From NCBI GenBank assembly GCA_963840245.1, contig CAWIYI010000020.1, forward strand, positions 1-64,000: a DNA stretch of 64,000 bases, written 5' to 3'. Positions 15,894-25,887 of the stretch are shown here, piece by piece. The notes under the pieces are model-generated. The model was not told the origin of the DNA and made no database searches. It saw only the letters and a list, made by a program, of their open reading frames with translations. Position numbers and translations under genes: made by a program. This stretch comes from Bog-473 sp963840245 (lineage in GTDB: Bacteria > Actinomycetota > Acidimicrobiia > Acidimicrobiales > RAAP-2). The stretch's first letter is position 1. The number at the start of each line of letters is the position of its first letter.

Positions 15894-16971
15894 TCAGTCC
15901 GACTCCTTGCGGAAGTGCGGCGCCTCGTGGTGCTGGTGGCGGTTCTGGCGCTCCATCTCCTCGTCCTGGGTCAGCTGGCGCTCCAGGTCATCGGGCTCGG
16001 TCGGCGCGGGCAACAGATCGGCCGGCGGTGCCTCGGCCTCGTCCTCGATCTCCGCCTCCGCCTCCGCTCCGGCTTCGGTCTCCGTCACTGTGGCTGCCAC
16101 GTCGGCGGCGTCGGCGGCCGTCGGCGACCTCCGGGGCCTCGGTCGCCTCGACCACCAGCTCCTCGACGGTCTCGTCCTCGGCGGCGCCGTCGGCTGCGCC
16201 GTCTTCGTCGGCGGCGAAGTCCTCGGCGCGGCGGCGTCCGCCGCCGGCGGTGATGAGCCGCCGCGGTCCGCCCTGGCCCGACGTCTCGCCCACGGCCATG
16301 GCGGCCTCGCGGGTGATCTTGTCCTCGATCGAGACCTTGTAGGGGAGGATGTCGCCCTTGTAGATCCACACCTTCACGCCGACCCGGCCCGACGTGGTGC
16401 GCGCCTCGCGGAAGCCGTAGTCGATGTCGGCCCGCAACGTGTGCAGTGGCACCCGGCCCTCGCGGTACTGCTCCTTGCGGGACATCTCCGAGCCGCCGAG
16501 GCGGCCCGAGCACTGCACCTTGATGCCCTGCGCGCCGGCCTTCTGCACGGTCTGGATGGCGCGCTTCATGGCCCGCCGGAAGGCGACCCGGCGGACGAGC
16601 TGGTCGCAGATGCCCTGGGCGATCAGCGCGGCGTCGAGCTCAGGCTGCTTGATCTCCTGGATGTTCAGCTGGATACGGTTCTGCAGCCCCGTGATCTGCT
16701 CGAGGTGCTTCTTCAGCCGGTCGGCCTCGGCGCCACGACGGCCGATGACGATGCCCGGCCGGGCCGTGTGGATGTCGACGCGCAGGCGGTCACGCGTTCG
16801 CTCCACCTCGATGCGGCTGACTGCCGCCGCCTCGAGCTGGTTCATCAGGTAGTCGCGGATCTTCCAGTCCTCGACCACGAACTCGCGGTAATTGCGCTCC
16901 TCGAACCAACGGGACTTCCAGTCCGTCGTGATCCCGAGCCGGAAGCCGTAAGGGTTGACCTTTTGGCCCAT
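15894..16971 (-). CDS. rpsC: 30S ribosomal protein S3 with long acidic C-terminal extension, one-base frameshift in the tail
   Basis: mRNA-entry helicase-ring protein. The core (residues 1 to about 215) is intact: MGQKVNPYGFRLGITTDWKS, the KH domain GRRGAEADRLKKHLEQITG, and VHIWYKGD-like VKVWIYKGDILPY. Past the core is an acidic extension. Near 16110-16120 one extra base moves the frame into an Arg-rich tail that stops at 15988. Removing one base in GACGGCCGCCGAC restores DAADVAATVTETEAGAEAEA and runs to a TGA at 15894-15896, one base before the rplP start. The corrected protein has 358 residues with an acidic tail ending EAPHFRKESD. The corrected reading is preferred because it fits operon spacing and matches tails on neighbours. 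Confidence 0.88.
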
Positions 16972-16973
16972 CT

Positions 16974-17684
16974 CTACTCGTCCTCGCTCTTGTCGTCCGC
17001 GTCGGCCGCGGCCGACTCTTCGTCGGCCGTCGAATCCTCGACGACGTCGTCCTCGTCCACGCCACCGTCGACCGTGTCCGCCTCGTTCACCTCGGGCTCG
17101 GCATCGGCCACCGCCGCCTCGGCCAGCGCCTGGTCGGTGATGTCGTCGTCCGCATCCTCGGCTTCCGCCGCGGCGGCCCTCTCCGCCTCGGCCGTGGCCT
17201 GGGCGGCGCGGCGGCGCGACAGCCGGCCGGACAGGTCGGCCCGGCGCCGTGAGGCGTCGACCCGGCGGGACCGGTTGGCGCTGACGGCCTCCATGCGGCG
17301 GCGGCGCAGTTCGAGCTTGTCGGCGGGCAGCCGGCTCACGATGATGGTGACGTGACAGGTCCGCTTGCGGATCCGGGTGGCCCGTCCCCGGGCCCGGGGG
17401 CGCCAGCGCTTCATGGTCGCACCCTCGTCGGCGTAGCAGGCCGAGACGTAGAGCTCCTCGGGATTCTGCTGGTCGTTGTGGGCGGCGTTGGCCACGGCGG
17501 AGGCCAGGACCTTGCCGATGACCTCGGCCGCCTCGCGCTCGGTGCCCGTGAGGATCTCGGCCGCCCGTTGGACGTCCTCGCCCCGGATCAGGTCGAGGAC
17601 CTGACGCGCCTTGGAAGCCGACATGCCGGAGTGGCGGTGGACCGCCCGCGTCCCGGGGCGCTCGTTCGTCTTGGTGGCCGTCAT
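16974..17684 (-). CDS. rplV: 50S ribosomal protein L22 with basic-then-acidic C-terminal extension
   Basis: L22 lines the exit tunnel. The core is residues 1 to about 120: HSGMSASKARQVLDLIRGED, VLASAVANAAHNDQQNPEEL, GRATRIRKRTCHVTIIVS. An Arg-rich segment (about 125-165) and an acidic tail (about 166-236, ending ADADDKSEDE) follow. Total is 236 residues, against about 110-150 for most bacteria. It lies 2 bp from rpsC and overlaps rpsS by 4 bp. Confidence 0.95.
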   Translation of the reverse strand: MTATKTNERPGTRAVHRHSGMSASKARQVLDLIRGEDVQRAAEILTGTEREAAEVIGKVLASAVANAAHNDQQNPEELYVSACYADEGATMKRWRPRARGRATRIRKRTCHVTIIVSRLPADKLELRRRRMEAVSANRSRRVDASRRRADLSGRLSRRRAAQATAEAERAAAAEAEDADDDITDQALAEAAVADAEPEVNEADTVDGGVDEDDVVEDSTADEESAAADADDKSEDE

Positions 17685-17959
17685 CGCCGGGCTCCCCGCT
17701 CCTGGCCGGCGTGGTAGCGGAACGTGCGCGTCGGCGCGAACTCGCCCAGCTTGTGGCCGACCATGGACTCGGTCACGTAGACCGGCACGTGGCGGCGGCC
17801 GTCGTGCACGGCGATGGTGTGCCCCACCATGTCCGGGATGATGGTGGAGCGGCGGGACCAGGTCTTGATGACCTTCTTGTCACCACTCGAGTTCAGGACG
17901 TCGACCTTCTTGAGCAGATGGTCATCGACGAAGGGTCCCTTCTTCAGGCTACGCGGCAT
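17681..17959 (-). CDS. rpsS: 30S ribosomal protein S19
   Basis: Head protein contacting S13. The protein has 92 residues: MPRSLKKGPFVDDHLLKKVD, then KTWSRRSTIIPDMVGHTIAV and YVTESMVGHKLGEFAPTRTF. Complete and of normal length. Confidence 0.97.
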   Translation of the reverse strand: MPRSLKKGPFVDDHLLKKVDVLNSSGDKKVIKTWSRRSTIIPDMVGHTIAVHDGRRHVPVYVTESMVGHKLGEFAPTRTFRYHAGQERGARR

Positions 17960-17977
17960 GGTTCCTCAACCCCTCGT

Positions 17978-18814
17978 CTAACGCCGCGCGCCGCGGGTCC
18001 GGCGCCGGCGCACGATCATCGAATTGGACTTCTTGTTGCGGGACCGGGTGCGGCCCTCGGGCTTGCCCCAGGGGGAGACCGGGTGGCGGCCACCGGAGGA
18101 CTTGCCCTCGCCACCACCGAGCGGGTGGTCGACGGGGTTCATGGCGACGCCGCGCGTCTGGGGACGCTTGCCCTTCCAACGGTTGCGCCCGGCCTTGCCG
18201 ACCTTGATCAGCTCGGCCTCGGAGTTGCCCACCACGCCGAGGGTGCCCCGGCAGTCGATGGAGACCCGGCGCATCTCGGTGGACGGGAGCCGCAGGGTCG
18301 CGAAGGCGCCTTCCTTGGCCACCAGCTGGACGCTCATGCCGGCGCCTCGGGCCATCTTGCCGCCGCCGCCGGGCCGCAGCTCGACGTTGTGGATGGTCGA
18401 GCCGACCGGGATGTAGCGCAGGGGCAGGGCGTTGCCGGGACGGATGTCCGCGCCCTGGCCGCTCTGGAGCTTGTCCCCGACCTTCACGCCGGCCGGGGCC
18501 AGGATGTAGCGCTTCTCGCCGTCCGCGTAGTGCAGGAGGGCGATCCGGGCGTTGCGATTGGGGTCGTACTCGATGGCCGCCACCTTGGCCGGGATCCCGT
18601 CCTTGTTGCGGCGGAAGTCGACGATCCGGTACTGCTGCTTGTGGCCGCCGCCGCGGTGGCGTGCCGTCTTGCGGCCGTGGTTGTTGCGGCCGCCGCTCTG
18701 CGGGTTGGGCGCGAGCAGCGACTTCTCGGGACGGTCGCGGGTGATCTCGGAGAAGTCCGAGACCGTCTGGAACCGCCGTCCGGGGCTGGTGGGCTTACGT
18801 GAGCGAAGTGGCAT
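17978..18814 (-). CDS. rplB: 50S ribosomal protein L2
   Basis: Peptidyl-transferase-region protein. The protein has 278 residues, starting MPLRSRKPTSPGRRFQTVSD. The C-terminal GVAMNPVDHPLGGGEGKSSG motif contains the conserved histidine. The basic end is RRRRTRGARR. It follows rplW by 12 bp. Confidence 0.97.
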   Translation of the reverse strand: MPLRSRKPTSPGRRFQTVSDFSEITRDRPEKSLLAPNPQSGGRNNHGRKTARHRGGGHKQQYRIVDFRRNKDGIPAKVAAIEYDPNRNARIALLHYADGEKRYILAPAGVKVGDKLQSGQGADIRPGNALPLRYIPVGSTIHNVELRPGGGGKMARGAGMSVQLVAKEGAFATLRLPSTEMRRVSIDCRGTLGVVGNSEAELIKVGKAGRNRWKGKRPQTRGVAMNPVDHPLGGGEGKSSGGRHPVSPWGKPEGRTRSRNKKSNSMIVRRRRTRGARR

Positions 18815-18826
18815 GGCGATTCCTGA

Positions 18827-19117
18827 TCAGCTTGCGAAGAGGTCGATGGAGTCGTCGGGGTGGAGCGTCACGATGGCGCGCTTGGTGTCGGGCCGCTTGC
18901 CCTTCACGTTGGTGCGCCGGTTGCGCGTCGCCTTCCCCTTGCGGTTGAGCGTGTTGACCTTGGTCACCCGCACGCTGAAGGCCTGCTCCACGGCGTGGCG
19001 GACCTCGATCTTGGTGGCCCGGGGGTCGACGATGAAGACGTACACGCTCCTGTCCATGAGCGAGTAGCTCTTCTCGGAGACCACCGGGCGGATGAGCACG
19101 GACATGGCGTCACGCAT
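18827..19117 (-). CDS. rplW: 50S ribosomal protein L23
   Basis: Exit-site docking platform for trigger factor and SRP. The protein has 96 residues. The ATG at 19117 gives MRDAMSVLIRPVVSEKSYSL, matching actinobacterial L23, and overlaps the rplD stop; an ATG at 19105 is a weaker alternative. KIEVRHAVEQAFSVRVTKVN and NRKGKATRNRRTNVKGKRPD are family motifs. Confidence 0.96.
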   Translation of the reverse strand: MRDAMSVLIRPVVSEKSYSLMDRSVYVFIVDPRATKIEVRHAVEQAFSVRVTKVNTLNRKGKATRNRRTNVKGKRPDTKRAIVTLHPDDSIDLFAS

Positions 19118-19850
19118 CGCGGTCGGCCTCCTCCACCACGTGCGTCCCGGAGAAGTCCGAGGCGGCGGCGGGCAGGGTGCGGTCGGAGAAGACGAGCCAG
19201 TCGGCGCGCAGCACGTCGTGGGCCGAGAGCTCGCCGAAGGTGGTGGTCTGGACCTGGGGCAGGTTGGCGAACGAGCGCTCGACGTCCAGCTCGTCCTGGC
19301 CGACCACGATCAGGAGGGAGCCGTTCAGCTTGAGCTTGCGCACGATGGCGGCGGCGTCCCTGGTCTTGGGCGCCGTGATCGTCCAGTCGTCGACGACCAC
19401 GATGTGCCCGATCTCCGCCCGGTCGCTCAGCGCCGAGAGCAGGGCCAGGCGGACCATCTTGCGGGGGGTGCGCTGCACGTAGCTGCGCGGCTTGGGCCCG
19501 AGGGCCACCCCGCCGCCGATCATCGACGGCGACCGGCTCGAGCCCTGGCGGGCCCGGCCCGTGCCCTTCTGCCGGAAGGGCTTGGCGCCGCCGCCGCGCA
19601 CCTCGGCCCTGGTCTTGGTCGACTGCGTGCCGGCCCGGGCGGCGGCCAGCTGGGCCGTGACCACCTGGTGCAGGACGGCCCGGTTCGGCTCCAGGCCGAA
19701 CACGGTCGGCTCGAGGTCCACCGTGCCGAGGTCGTGCCCCGCGGCGTTGCGCCGGGGCGCGGTGCGGAGCACGGGCTCCGGGCGCTCCTTGCGGGCCGTG
19801 TGGTGCAGCACCGTGCCGGTGCGCTCCGTCTCCGGGGCGGTGGCCGTCAT
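19110..19850 (-). CDS. rplD: 50S ribosomal protein L4
   Basis: Tunnel-constriction protein; in some bacteria it autoregulates the S10 operon. The protein has 246 residues from the ATG at 19850 that overlaps the rplC stop. The tunnel loop region AEVRGGGAKPFRQKGTGRAR is intact, followed by GPKPRSYVQRTPRKM and the C-terminal ADWLVFSDRTLPAA. About 40 N-terminal residues (MTATAPETERTGTVLHHTAR...) are longer than in E. coli. Confidence 0.96.
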   Translation of the reverse strand: MTATAPETERTGTVLHHTARKERPEPVLRTAPRRNAAGHDLGTVDLEPTVFGLEPNRAVLHQVVTAQLAAARAGTQSTKTRAEVRGGGAKPFRQKGTGRARQGSSRSPSMIGGGVALGPKPRSYVQRTPRKMVRLALLSALSDRAEIGHIVVVDDWTITAPKTRDAAAIVRKLKLNGSLLIVVGQDELDVERSFANLPQVQTTTFGELSAHDVLRADWLVFSDRTLPAAASDFSGTHVVEEADRDA

Positions 19851-20509
19851 CGCGACCTCCCGCCGGCCTTGGTCGGGGCCTTGACCGAGTTGCGCAGCAC
19901 GACGACGCTGCCGCGGGCCCCGGGCACGGCGCCCCTGACCAGCACCAGCTCGCGTTCGGCGTCGGCCGACACCACCTCGAGGTTCAGGGCGGTCACCTGC
20001 GTGCCCCCCATCTGGCCCGCCATGCGGGTGCCCTTGAAGACGCGCGACGGGGTGGCGCAGGCGCCGATGGCCCCCGGCACGCGGTGGCTGCGGTGGTTTC
20101 CGTGCGACGCGCCCTGGCCCTTGAAGTTGTGCCGCTTCATCCCGCCGGCGAAGCCCTTGCCCTTGCTCACGGCGATGGCGTCCACCCGCTCGCCCACGGC
20201 CCACAGGTCGGCGGCCAGCTCCTGGCCGACCGTGTAGTCGGCCACGTCGTCGAGCCGCAGCTCCACCAGGGCCCGGCCGGGATTGACGCCGGCCTTGGCG
20301 TAGTGCCCGAGCTGCGGCTTGGTCAGGGTCGAGTTGCGCCGGAAGCCCCAGGTCACCTGCAAGGCGGCGTAGCCGTCGGTCTCGGGCGTCTTGACCTGGA
20401 CCACGCGCACGGGCGCGACCTTCAGCACCGTCACCGGAATGGCGCGGTTCTGGTCGTCCCAGACCTGGGTCATGCCGACTTTCTCGCCGACGATCGCCTT
20501 GCTTGCCAC
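19847..20509 (-). CDS. rplC: 50S ribosomal protein L3
   Basis: Early-assembly 23S rRNA-binding protein. The GTG at 20509 gives VASKAIVGEKVGMTQVWDDQ, the family start, and 220 residues. Upstream in-frame codons add non-homologous sequence. The glutamine-bearing loop region FKGQGASHGNHRSHRVPGAI and GTRMAGQMGGTQVTALNLEV are conserved. It is separated from rpsJ by 261 bp, unusual for this operon, with a promoter candidate in between. Confidence 0.95.
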   Translation of the reverse strand: MASKAIVGEKVGMTQVWDDQNRAIPVTVLKVAPVRVVQVKTPETDGYAALQVTWGFRRNSTLTKPQLGHYAKAGVNPGRALVELRLDDVADYTVGQELAADLWAVGERVDAIAVSKGKGFAGGMKRHNFKGQGASHGNHRSHRVPGAIGACATPSRVFKGTRMAGQMGGTQVTALNLEVVSADAERELVLVRGAVPGARGSVVVLRNSVKAPTKAGGRSR

Positions 20510-20707
20510 GTGTCCGTTCTTTCTCCCTGCGCCGTCTCGATTTCCCGGTGCGCATGCCAACGCTCCGCCCGGGAGACCCGAGCGGAGCGCTCGATTGGTT
20601 CGGCGTGAGGTCCCGGCTCGGGCCGGCGATCACGCACGTCTGTTGTGGTCGGCAGCACAGGAGTGCCGCTCTTTTTGCCTCTGAACTGCCCGATTGGGCG
20701 GCCCGCG

Positions 20708-20737
20708 AGGTTACACCATGGGCCCACCCCCCTGCCA
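20708..20737 (-). promoter_or_regulatory. Possible promoter of the rplC-led part of the S10 operon
   Basis: In the 261-bp rpsJ-rplC gap the minus strand has an extended -10 TGTAACCT (hexamer at 20708-20713) and a weak -35 TGGCAG 18 bp upstream (20732-20737). A GCCC-AATC-GGGC hairpin follows within the predicted leader. The leader of about 190 nt could host L3 or L4 feedback regulation, but no known leader fold was recognised. Confidence 0.42.
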
Positions 20738-20770
20738 GGCATCCGGCGGGGCGGCGGGGTGGTCCGGCCG

Positions 20771-21097
20771 TCAGGCCGTCTGGATCTTGATCTCGATGTC
20801 CACGCCGGCCGGCAGGTCGAGCCGCTGGAGCGAGTCGACCGTCTTGGGCGTGTGCTCGACGATGTCGACCAGGCGCTTGTGGACCCGCATCTCGAAGTGC
20901 TCGCGGGAGTCCTTGTACTTGTGGGGCGACCGGATCACCGTGTAGCGGTGCTTGTCGGTCGGCAGCGGGACCGGGCCGAGCACCTTGGCCTGGGTCCGGA
21001 GCACCGTCTGCACGATCTTCTCCGTCGACTGGTCGAGGATCTCGTGGTCGTAGGCCTTCAGCCTGATGCGGATCTTCTGCTTCGGGCCGTCGGCCAT
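20771..21097 (-). CDS. rpsJ: 30S ribosomal protein S10 (NusE)
   Basis: Ribosomal head protein and NusG/NusB partner in antitermination. The protein has 108 residues: MADGPKQKIRIRLKAYDHEI, GPVPLPTDKHRYTVIRSPHK, RVHKRLVDIVEHTPKTVDSL and the end VDIEIKIQTA. It lies 38 bp after tuf, so it is probably cotranscribed with the str operon. Confidence 0.97.
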   Translation of the reverse strand: MADGPKQKIRIRLKAYDHEILDQSTEKIVQTVLRTQAKVLGPVPLPTDKHRYTVIRSPHKYKDSREHFEMRVHKRLVDIVEHTPKTVDSLQRLDLPAGVDIEIKIQTA

Positions 21098-21135
21098 GGT
21101 CGGGGTGCCTGCTCTCGTTCGGGTTCGGGCCGGGA

Positions 21136-22323
<1,188 letters not shown>

Positions 22324-22447
22324 CTCCTGGCTACTCCCTGCTCCCTGTCATGGCCACGGTGGCCCTGACGCTGTTTTGTCTCTTTCTGCGAATTCTGCTT
22401 CTGCGATCCGTGCGATCCGTCCGGTCGGCGCCGAGGCGATTCGGGGG

Positions 22448-24548
22448 CTATTCCCCCTGCGCCCGGGCGATGATCTCCTTGGAAATCGACTCCGGAACCT
22501 GGTTGTACGAATGGAACTGCATCGTGTACGTGGCGCGACCCTGGGTGCGCGAACGCAGGTCAGTAGAGTAGCCGAACATATCGGCGAGCGGAACAAGCGC
22601 CTTGATCACGTGGCTGGTCCCCTGCTGGTCCATGCCCTCCATCCTCCCCCGCCGGGAGGACAGGTCGCCGGTGACCGCGCCCAGGAAGTCGTCGGGCACC
22701 GTCACGGTGACCTCCATGACGGGCTCGAGCAGCACCGGGCTGGCCGCCCGGATCGCCTTCTTGACCGCCATCGACCCGGCGATCTTGAAGGCCATCTCCG
22801 AGGAGTCCACGTCGTGGTACGACCCGTAGGTGAGGGTCACCCGCACGTCGACGGTCGGGTAGCCGGCCAGCACGCCGGCGGTCAGCGCCTCCTGGATGCC
22901 GGCATCGACCGAGGGGATGTACTCCTTGGGGATGACGCCGCCGCTGATCTTGTCGACGAACTCGTAGCCGCCCCCGGGACCGGTCGGCTCCAGGCTGATG
23001 ACGACGTGGCCGTACTGGCCGCGGCCGCCGGTCTGGCGGACGTACCGCTCCTCGATCTTCTCGACCGGCTTGCGGATGGTCTCGCGGTAGGCCACCTGGG
23101 GCTTGCCCACGTTGGCGTCGACGTTGAACTCGCGCAGCATCCGGTCGACCAGCACCTCGAGGTGCAGCTCGCCCATGCCCGAGATCACGGTCTGGCCCGT
23201 CTCCTCGTCGGAGCGCACCCGGAAGGTCGGGTCCTCCTCGCTCAGCGAGTAGAGGGCCCGGGAGAGCTTGTCCTGGTCGGCCTTGGTCTTGGGCTCCACG
23301 GCCACGTGGATCACCGGCTCGGGGAACTCGAGCGCCTCGAGCACGATCGGGCGGCCCGGGTCGCTCAGGGTGTCGCCCGTCGTGGTGTTCTTCAGGCCGA
23401 CGACGGCCATGATGTCGCCGGCGAAGATGGCGTCCTTGTCCTCGCGGTGGTTGGCGTGCATCTGCAGGATGCGGCCGACCCGCTCCTTCTTGTCCTTGGT
23501 GGTGTTGGAGATGGACGCCCCCTTCTGCAGGGTGCCCGAGTACACGCGGATGTAGGTCAGCTTGCCGACGAAGGGGTCGGTCATGATCTTGAAGGCCAGG
23601 GCCGAGAAGGCGTCGCTGTCGTCCGCCTTGCGCTCCTCGACGTCCTCGAGGTGGTTCGGCCGGTGCCCCTGGGTCGGGCGGGAGGTCGAGCGGGCTGGGC
23701 AGGAAGTCGACGACGGCGTCGAGCATGGGCTGCACGCCCTTGTTCTTGAAGGCGGAGCCGCAGAGCACCGGCACGACGGCCGCGGCCAGCGTCGCCGTGC
23801 GCAGGGCGCGGCGCAGGTCGACGGCCGTGATGGGCTCCTCGACCAGGTACTTCTCCATGATGGTGTCGTCGAAGTTGGAGACGACGTCGATGAGCTGGTG
23901 GCGGGCGTCCTCGGTCTCGGCCGCCATGGACTCGGGGACCTCGAGGGTCTCCCACTCCTCGCCCATGTCCGAGGACCACACGAGGGCCTTCTCCTCCAGG
24001 AGGTCGATGACGCCCCTGAACTCGGACTCGGCGCCGATCGGGAGCTGGATCACCGCCGGCAGGGCGTCCAGGCGGTCGCGGATCATCTGCACCGTGCGCT
24101 CGAAGTCGGCGCCGATGCGGTCCATCTTGTTGACGAAGCAGATACGGGGCACGTTGTACTTGTTGGCCTGGCGCCACACCGTCTCGGTCTGGGGCTCCAC
24201 GCCGGCCACGGCGTCGAACACGGCGACCGCGCCGTCGAGCACGCGCAGCGACCGCTCCACCTCGACGGTGAAGTCCACGTGGCCCGGGGTGTCGATGATG
24301 TTGATCCAGTTGTCGCGCCAGCTGCAGGTGGTGGCGGCCGAGGTGATCGTGATGCCGCGCTCCTGCTCCTGGACCATCCAGTCCATGGTGGCGGCGCCCT
24401 CGTGGACCTCACCGATCTTGTAGTTGCGCCCGGTGTAATAGAGGATGCGCTCGGTCGTGGTGGTCTTGCCCGCGTCGATGTGGGCCATGATCCCGATGTT
24501 GCGGGTCTTGGCGAGCGGGAAGTCGCGGGTGGGGAGAGCGTCAGCCAT
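22448..24548 (-). CDS. fusA: Elongation factor G, one-base frameshift
   Basis: Translocase GTPase. The N-terminal half reads MADALPTRDFPLAKTRNIGI with AHIDAGKTTTTERIL, the DTPGHVDF and NKMD motifs, to VDFLPSPLDLPPD. The rest continues in the next frame as KIMTDPFVGKLTYIRV through domains II-V to YNQVPESISKEIIARAQGE. The break is one extra base in GACCCAGGGG (GGG at 23671-23673 on the + strand). Removing it gives DQGHRPNHLEDVEERKADD and a 699-residue protein, the normal EF-G length. This gene is essential, so the lesion is almost certainly in the sequence rather than the organism. Confidence 0.92.
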
Positions 24549-24578
24549 GGTGCAGTGGTGTCGTGGCGGTGGGGTCCA

Positions 24579-25049
24579 CTACCAGCGGTAGTGGGCGAAG
24601 GCGCGGTTCGACTCGGCCATCTTGTGCATGTCCTCGCGGCGCTTCACCGAGGCCCCGATGTTGTTGGAGGCGTCCAGGATCTCGTTGGCCAGGCGCTCGG
24701 CCATGGTCTTCTCCCGGCGCTGGCGCGAGTACGTGGTGAGCCAGCGGATGGCCAGCGTGGTGGCGCGCCGGGGCCGGACCTCGACGGGCACCTGGTAGGT
24801 GGCGCCACCGACGCGACGGGACTTCACCTCGACCTCGGGCCGGGTGTTCTCCACGGCGCGCTTGAGCGCGGCCACCGGGTCGCCGCCCGACTTCTCCTGC
24901 ACCGTCTCGAGGGCGTTGTAGACGATGCGCTCGGCCAGCGTGCGCTTGCCGCGGGAGAGGATCTTGTTGACGAACTGGGTGACCAGGACGGAGCGGTAGA
25001 CGGGGTCCGGCGCGAGCTCGCGGCGGGTGGCGGGTCCGTTACGGGGCAT
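24579..25049 (-). CDS. rpsG: 30S ribosomal protein S7
   Basis: Head assembly initiator; S7 represses the str operon in E. coli. The protein has 156 residues: MPRNGPATRRELAPDPVYRS, KILSRGKRTLAERIVYNALE, YQVPVEVRPRRATTLAIRWL and HKMAESNRAFAHYRW. Normal length; it lies 3 bp after rpsL. Confidence 0.97.
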   Translation of the reverse strand: MPRNGPATRRELAPDPVYRSVLVTQFVNKILSRGKRTLAERIVYNALETVQEKSGGDPVAALKRAVENTRPEVEVKSRRVGGATYQVPVEVRPRRATTLAIRWLTTYSRQRREKTMAERLANEILDASNNIGASVKRREDMHKMAESNRAFAHYRW

Positions 25050-25052
25050 GCC

Positions 25053-25424
25053 TTATGACTCCTTCTTGGCGCCGTAGCGGCTGCGGGCCTGGCTGCGCTC
25101 GCGCACGCCCGAGGTGTCGAGCGCCCCGCGCACGACCTTGTAGCGCACGCCGGGCAGGTCCTTCACCCGGCCGCCGCGGACGAGGACGATGGAGTGCTCC
25201 TGGAGGTTGTGGCCGACACCGGGGATGTACGCCGTGATCTCGACGCCCGAGGACAGCCGCACACGGGCCACCTTGCGCAGGGCCGAGTTCGGCTTCTTCG
25301 GGGTGGTCGTGTAGACGCGGGTGCAGACCCCCCGGCGCTGGGGCGCGCCCTTGAGGGCCGGGGTCTTGGTCTTCGTCACCTTGGCCTGCCGTCCCTTGCG
25401 GACGAGCTGGGCGATTGTGGGCAC
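25053..25424 (-). CDS. rpsL: 30S ribosomal protein S12
   Basis: Decoding-centre protein and streptomycin target. The protein has 123 residues with GTG start at 25424 (VPTIAQLVRKGRQAKVTKTK). The resistance-determining segments read TTPKKPNSALRK and GVGHNLQEHS, the wild-type streptomycin-sensitive sequence. It is the first gene of the str operon. Confidence 0.98.
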   Translation of the reverse strand: MPTIAQLVRKGRQAKVTKTKTPALKGAPQRRGVCTRVYTTTPKKPNSALRKVARVRLSSGVEITAYIPGVGHNLQEHSIVLVRGGRVKDLPGVRYKVVRGALDTSGVRERSQARSRYGAKKES

Positions 25425-25506
25425 GCGCTACCTCTCGCTAATCAGAATGTGAATCCCATGTGTGGCGCTGGCGCGCCGGCCGGAGCCGCACATGGCAGGG
25501 CATTCA

Positions 25507-25535
25507 ATGATAGCGGCTGCCTGGGCTTCCGACAA
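25507..25535 (-). promoter_or_regulatory. Promoter of the str operon (rpsL)
   Basis: -35 TTGTCG (25530-25535) and -10 TATCAT (25507-25512) lie on the minus strand with a 17-bp spacer. The core GCTATCATTGA is identical to that of the tRNA-Thr promoter at 53.85 kb. The leader to the rpsL GTG is about 75 nt. Confidence 0.72.
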
Positions 25536-25664
25536 TCGCGCCATGGCATCCGCAGCCCGGTGGGCGCCCGACCTTGCATCGGTCCGCTCCCGGTTTCGAC
25601 CAGTCTACCGGCCCGCTCCTCGACCCCCGGCTCCGCCCCCGCCGCCGCCCCACCCACCGCCGCC

Positions 25665-25727
25665 GCCGACTCTTCAAAAGCTGTGGCCGACTCTGCAAAA
25701 GCTGTAGCCGACTCTGCAAAACTATAA
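25665..25727. repeat. Three 21-bp tandem repeats
   Basis: Units start at 25665, 25686 and 25707. The consensus opens GCCGACTCTGCAAAAGCTGT (20 of 21 bases). Units 1 and 2 differ at two positions. Unit 3 diverges after GCCGACTCTGCAAAA and merges into the inverted-repeat element. The repeats lie about 130 bp upstream of the rpsL -35 box. Confidence 0.85.
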
Positions 25728-25765
25728 ACGACCTTGTGCATAGTTTCCGGAACTCTGTGCCCGGG
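25721..25765. repeat. Inverted-repeat element, copy A
   Basis: A 33-bp core (25721-25753) matches 27 of 33 positions with the core at 38179-38211. Both copies are followed within 3-6 bp by GCCCGGG. Copy A contains perfect 7-bp arms AAACTAT (25719-25725) and ATAGTTT (25740-25746) around a 14-bp loop, and the palindrome-like GTTTCCGGAAC. Function unknown. Confidence 0.7.
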
Positions 25766-25874
25766 CCGCGGGGGGCGGTGCGCCGCCGGGGGCCGCCGCC
25801 CCAGTGCCGCCGGACCCGGTCCGGCGAGCCGGACTCGGTCGGCTCCCCGATTTCGGGCCCTCCGCCGCGGGCGT

Positions 25875-25880
25875 TAGCCT
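25875..25880 (+). promoter_or_regulatory. Leaderless-type -10 box of the carboxyltransferase gene
   Basis: TAGCCT lies 7 bp upstream of the ATG at 25888, with no Shine-Dalgarno between. The same arrangement recurs before lysC, the GNAT gene and yajQ. Confidence 0.5.
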
Positions 25881-25887
25881 CGGCCGC

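Larger units (their letters stand above)
25425..25887. other. 463-bp divergent intergenic region between rpsL and the carboxylase gene
   Basis: This gap holds the rpsL promoter, three 21-bp tandem repeats, an inverted-repeat element shared with 38.2 kb, and a leaderless -10 box for the + strand gene. The stretch 25770-25870 is GC-rich without clear signals. No convincing gene was seen. Confidence 0.7.

Noticed and set aside
15988..16110. Arg/Gly-rich C-terminal tail of S3 as an RGG-type RNA-binding domain
   Set aside because: It appears only in the shifted frame. The alternative frame is acidic like neighbouring tails and ends at the rplP start.
25442..25741. A 99-codon minus-strand frame just upstream of rpsL, with repeats in its N-terminus
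   Set aside because: It runs through the rpsL promoter and leader and has no ribosome site. The peptide repeats only reflect the 21-bp DNA repeats.
25665..25765. CRISPR array
   Set aside because: Only three contiguous 21-bp units with no spacers, and no cas genes nearby.
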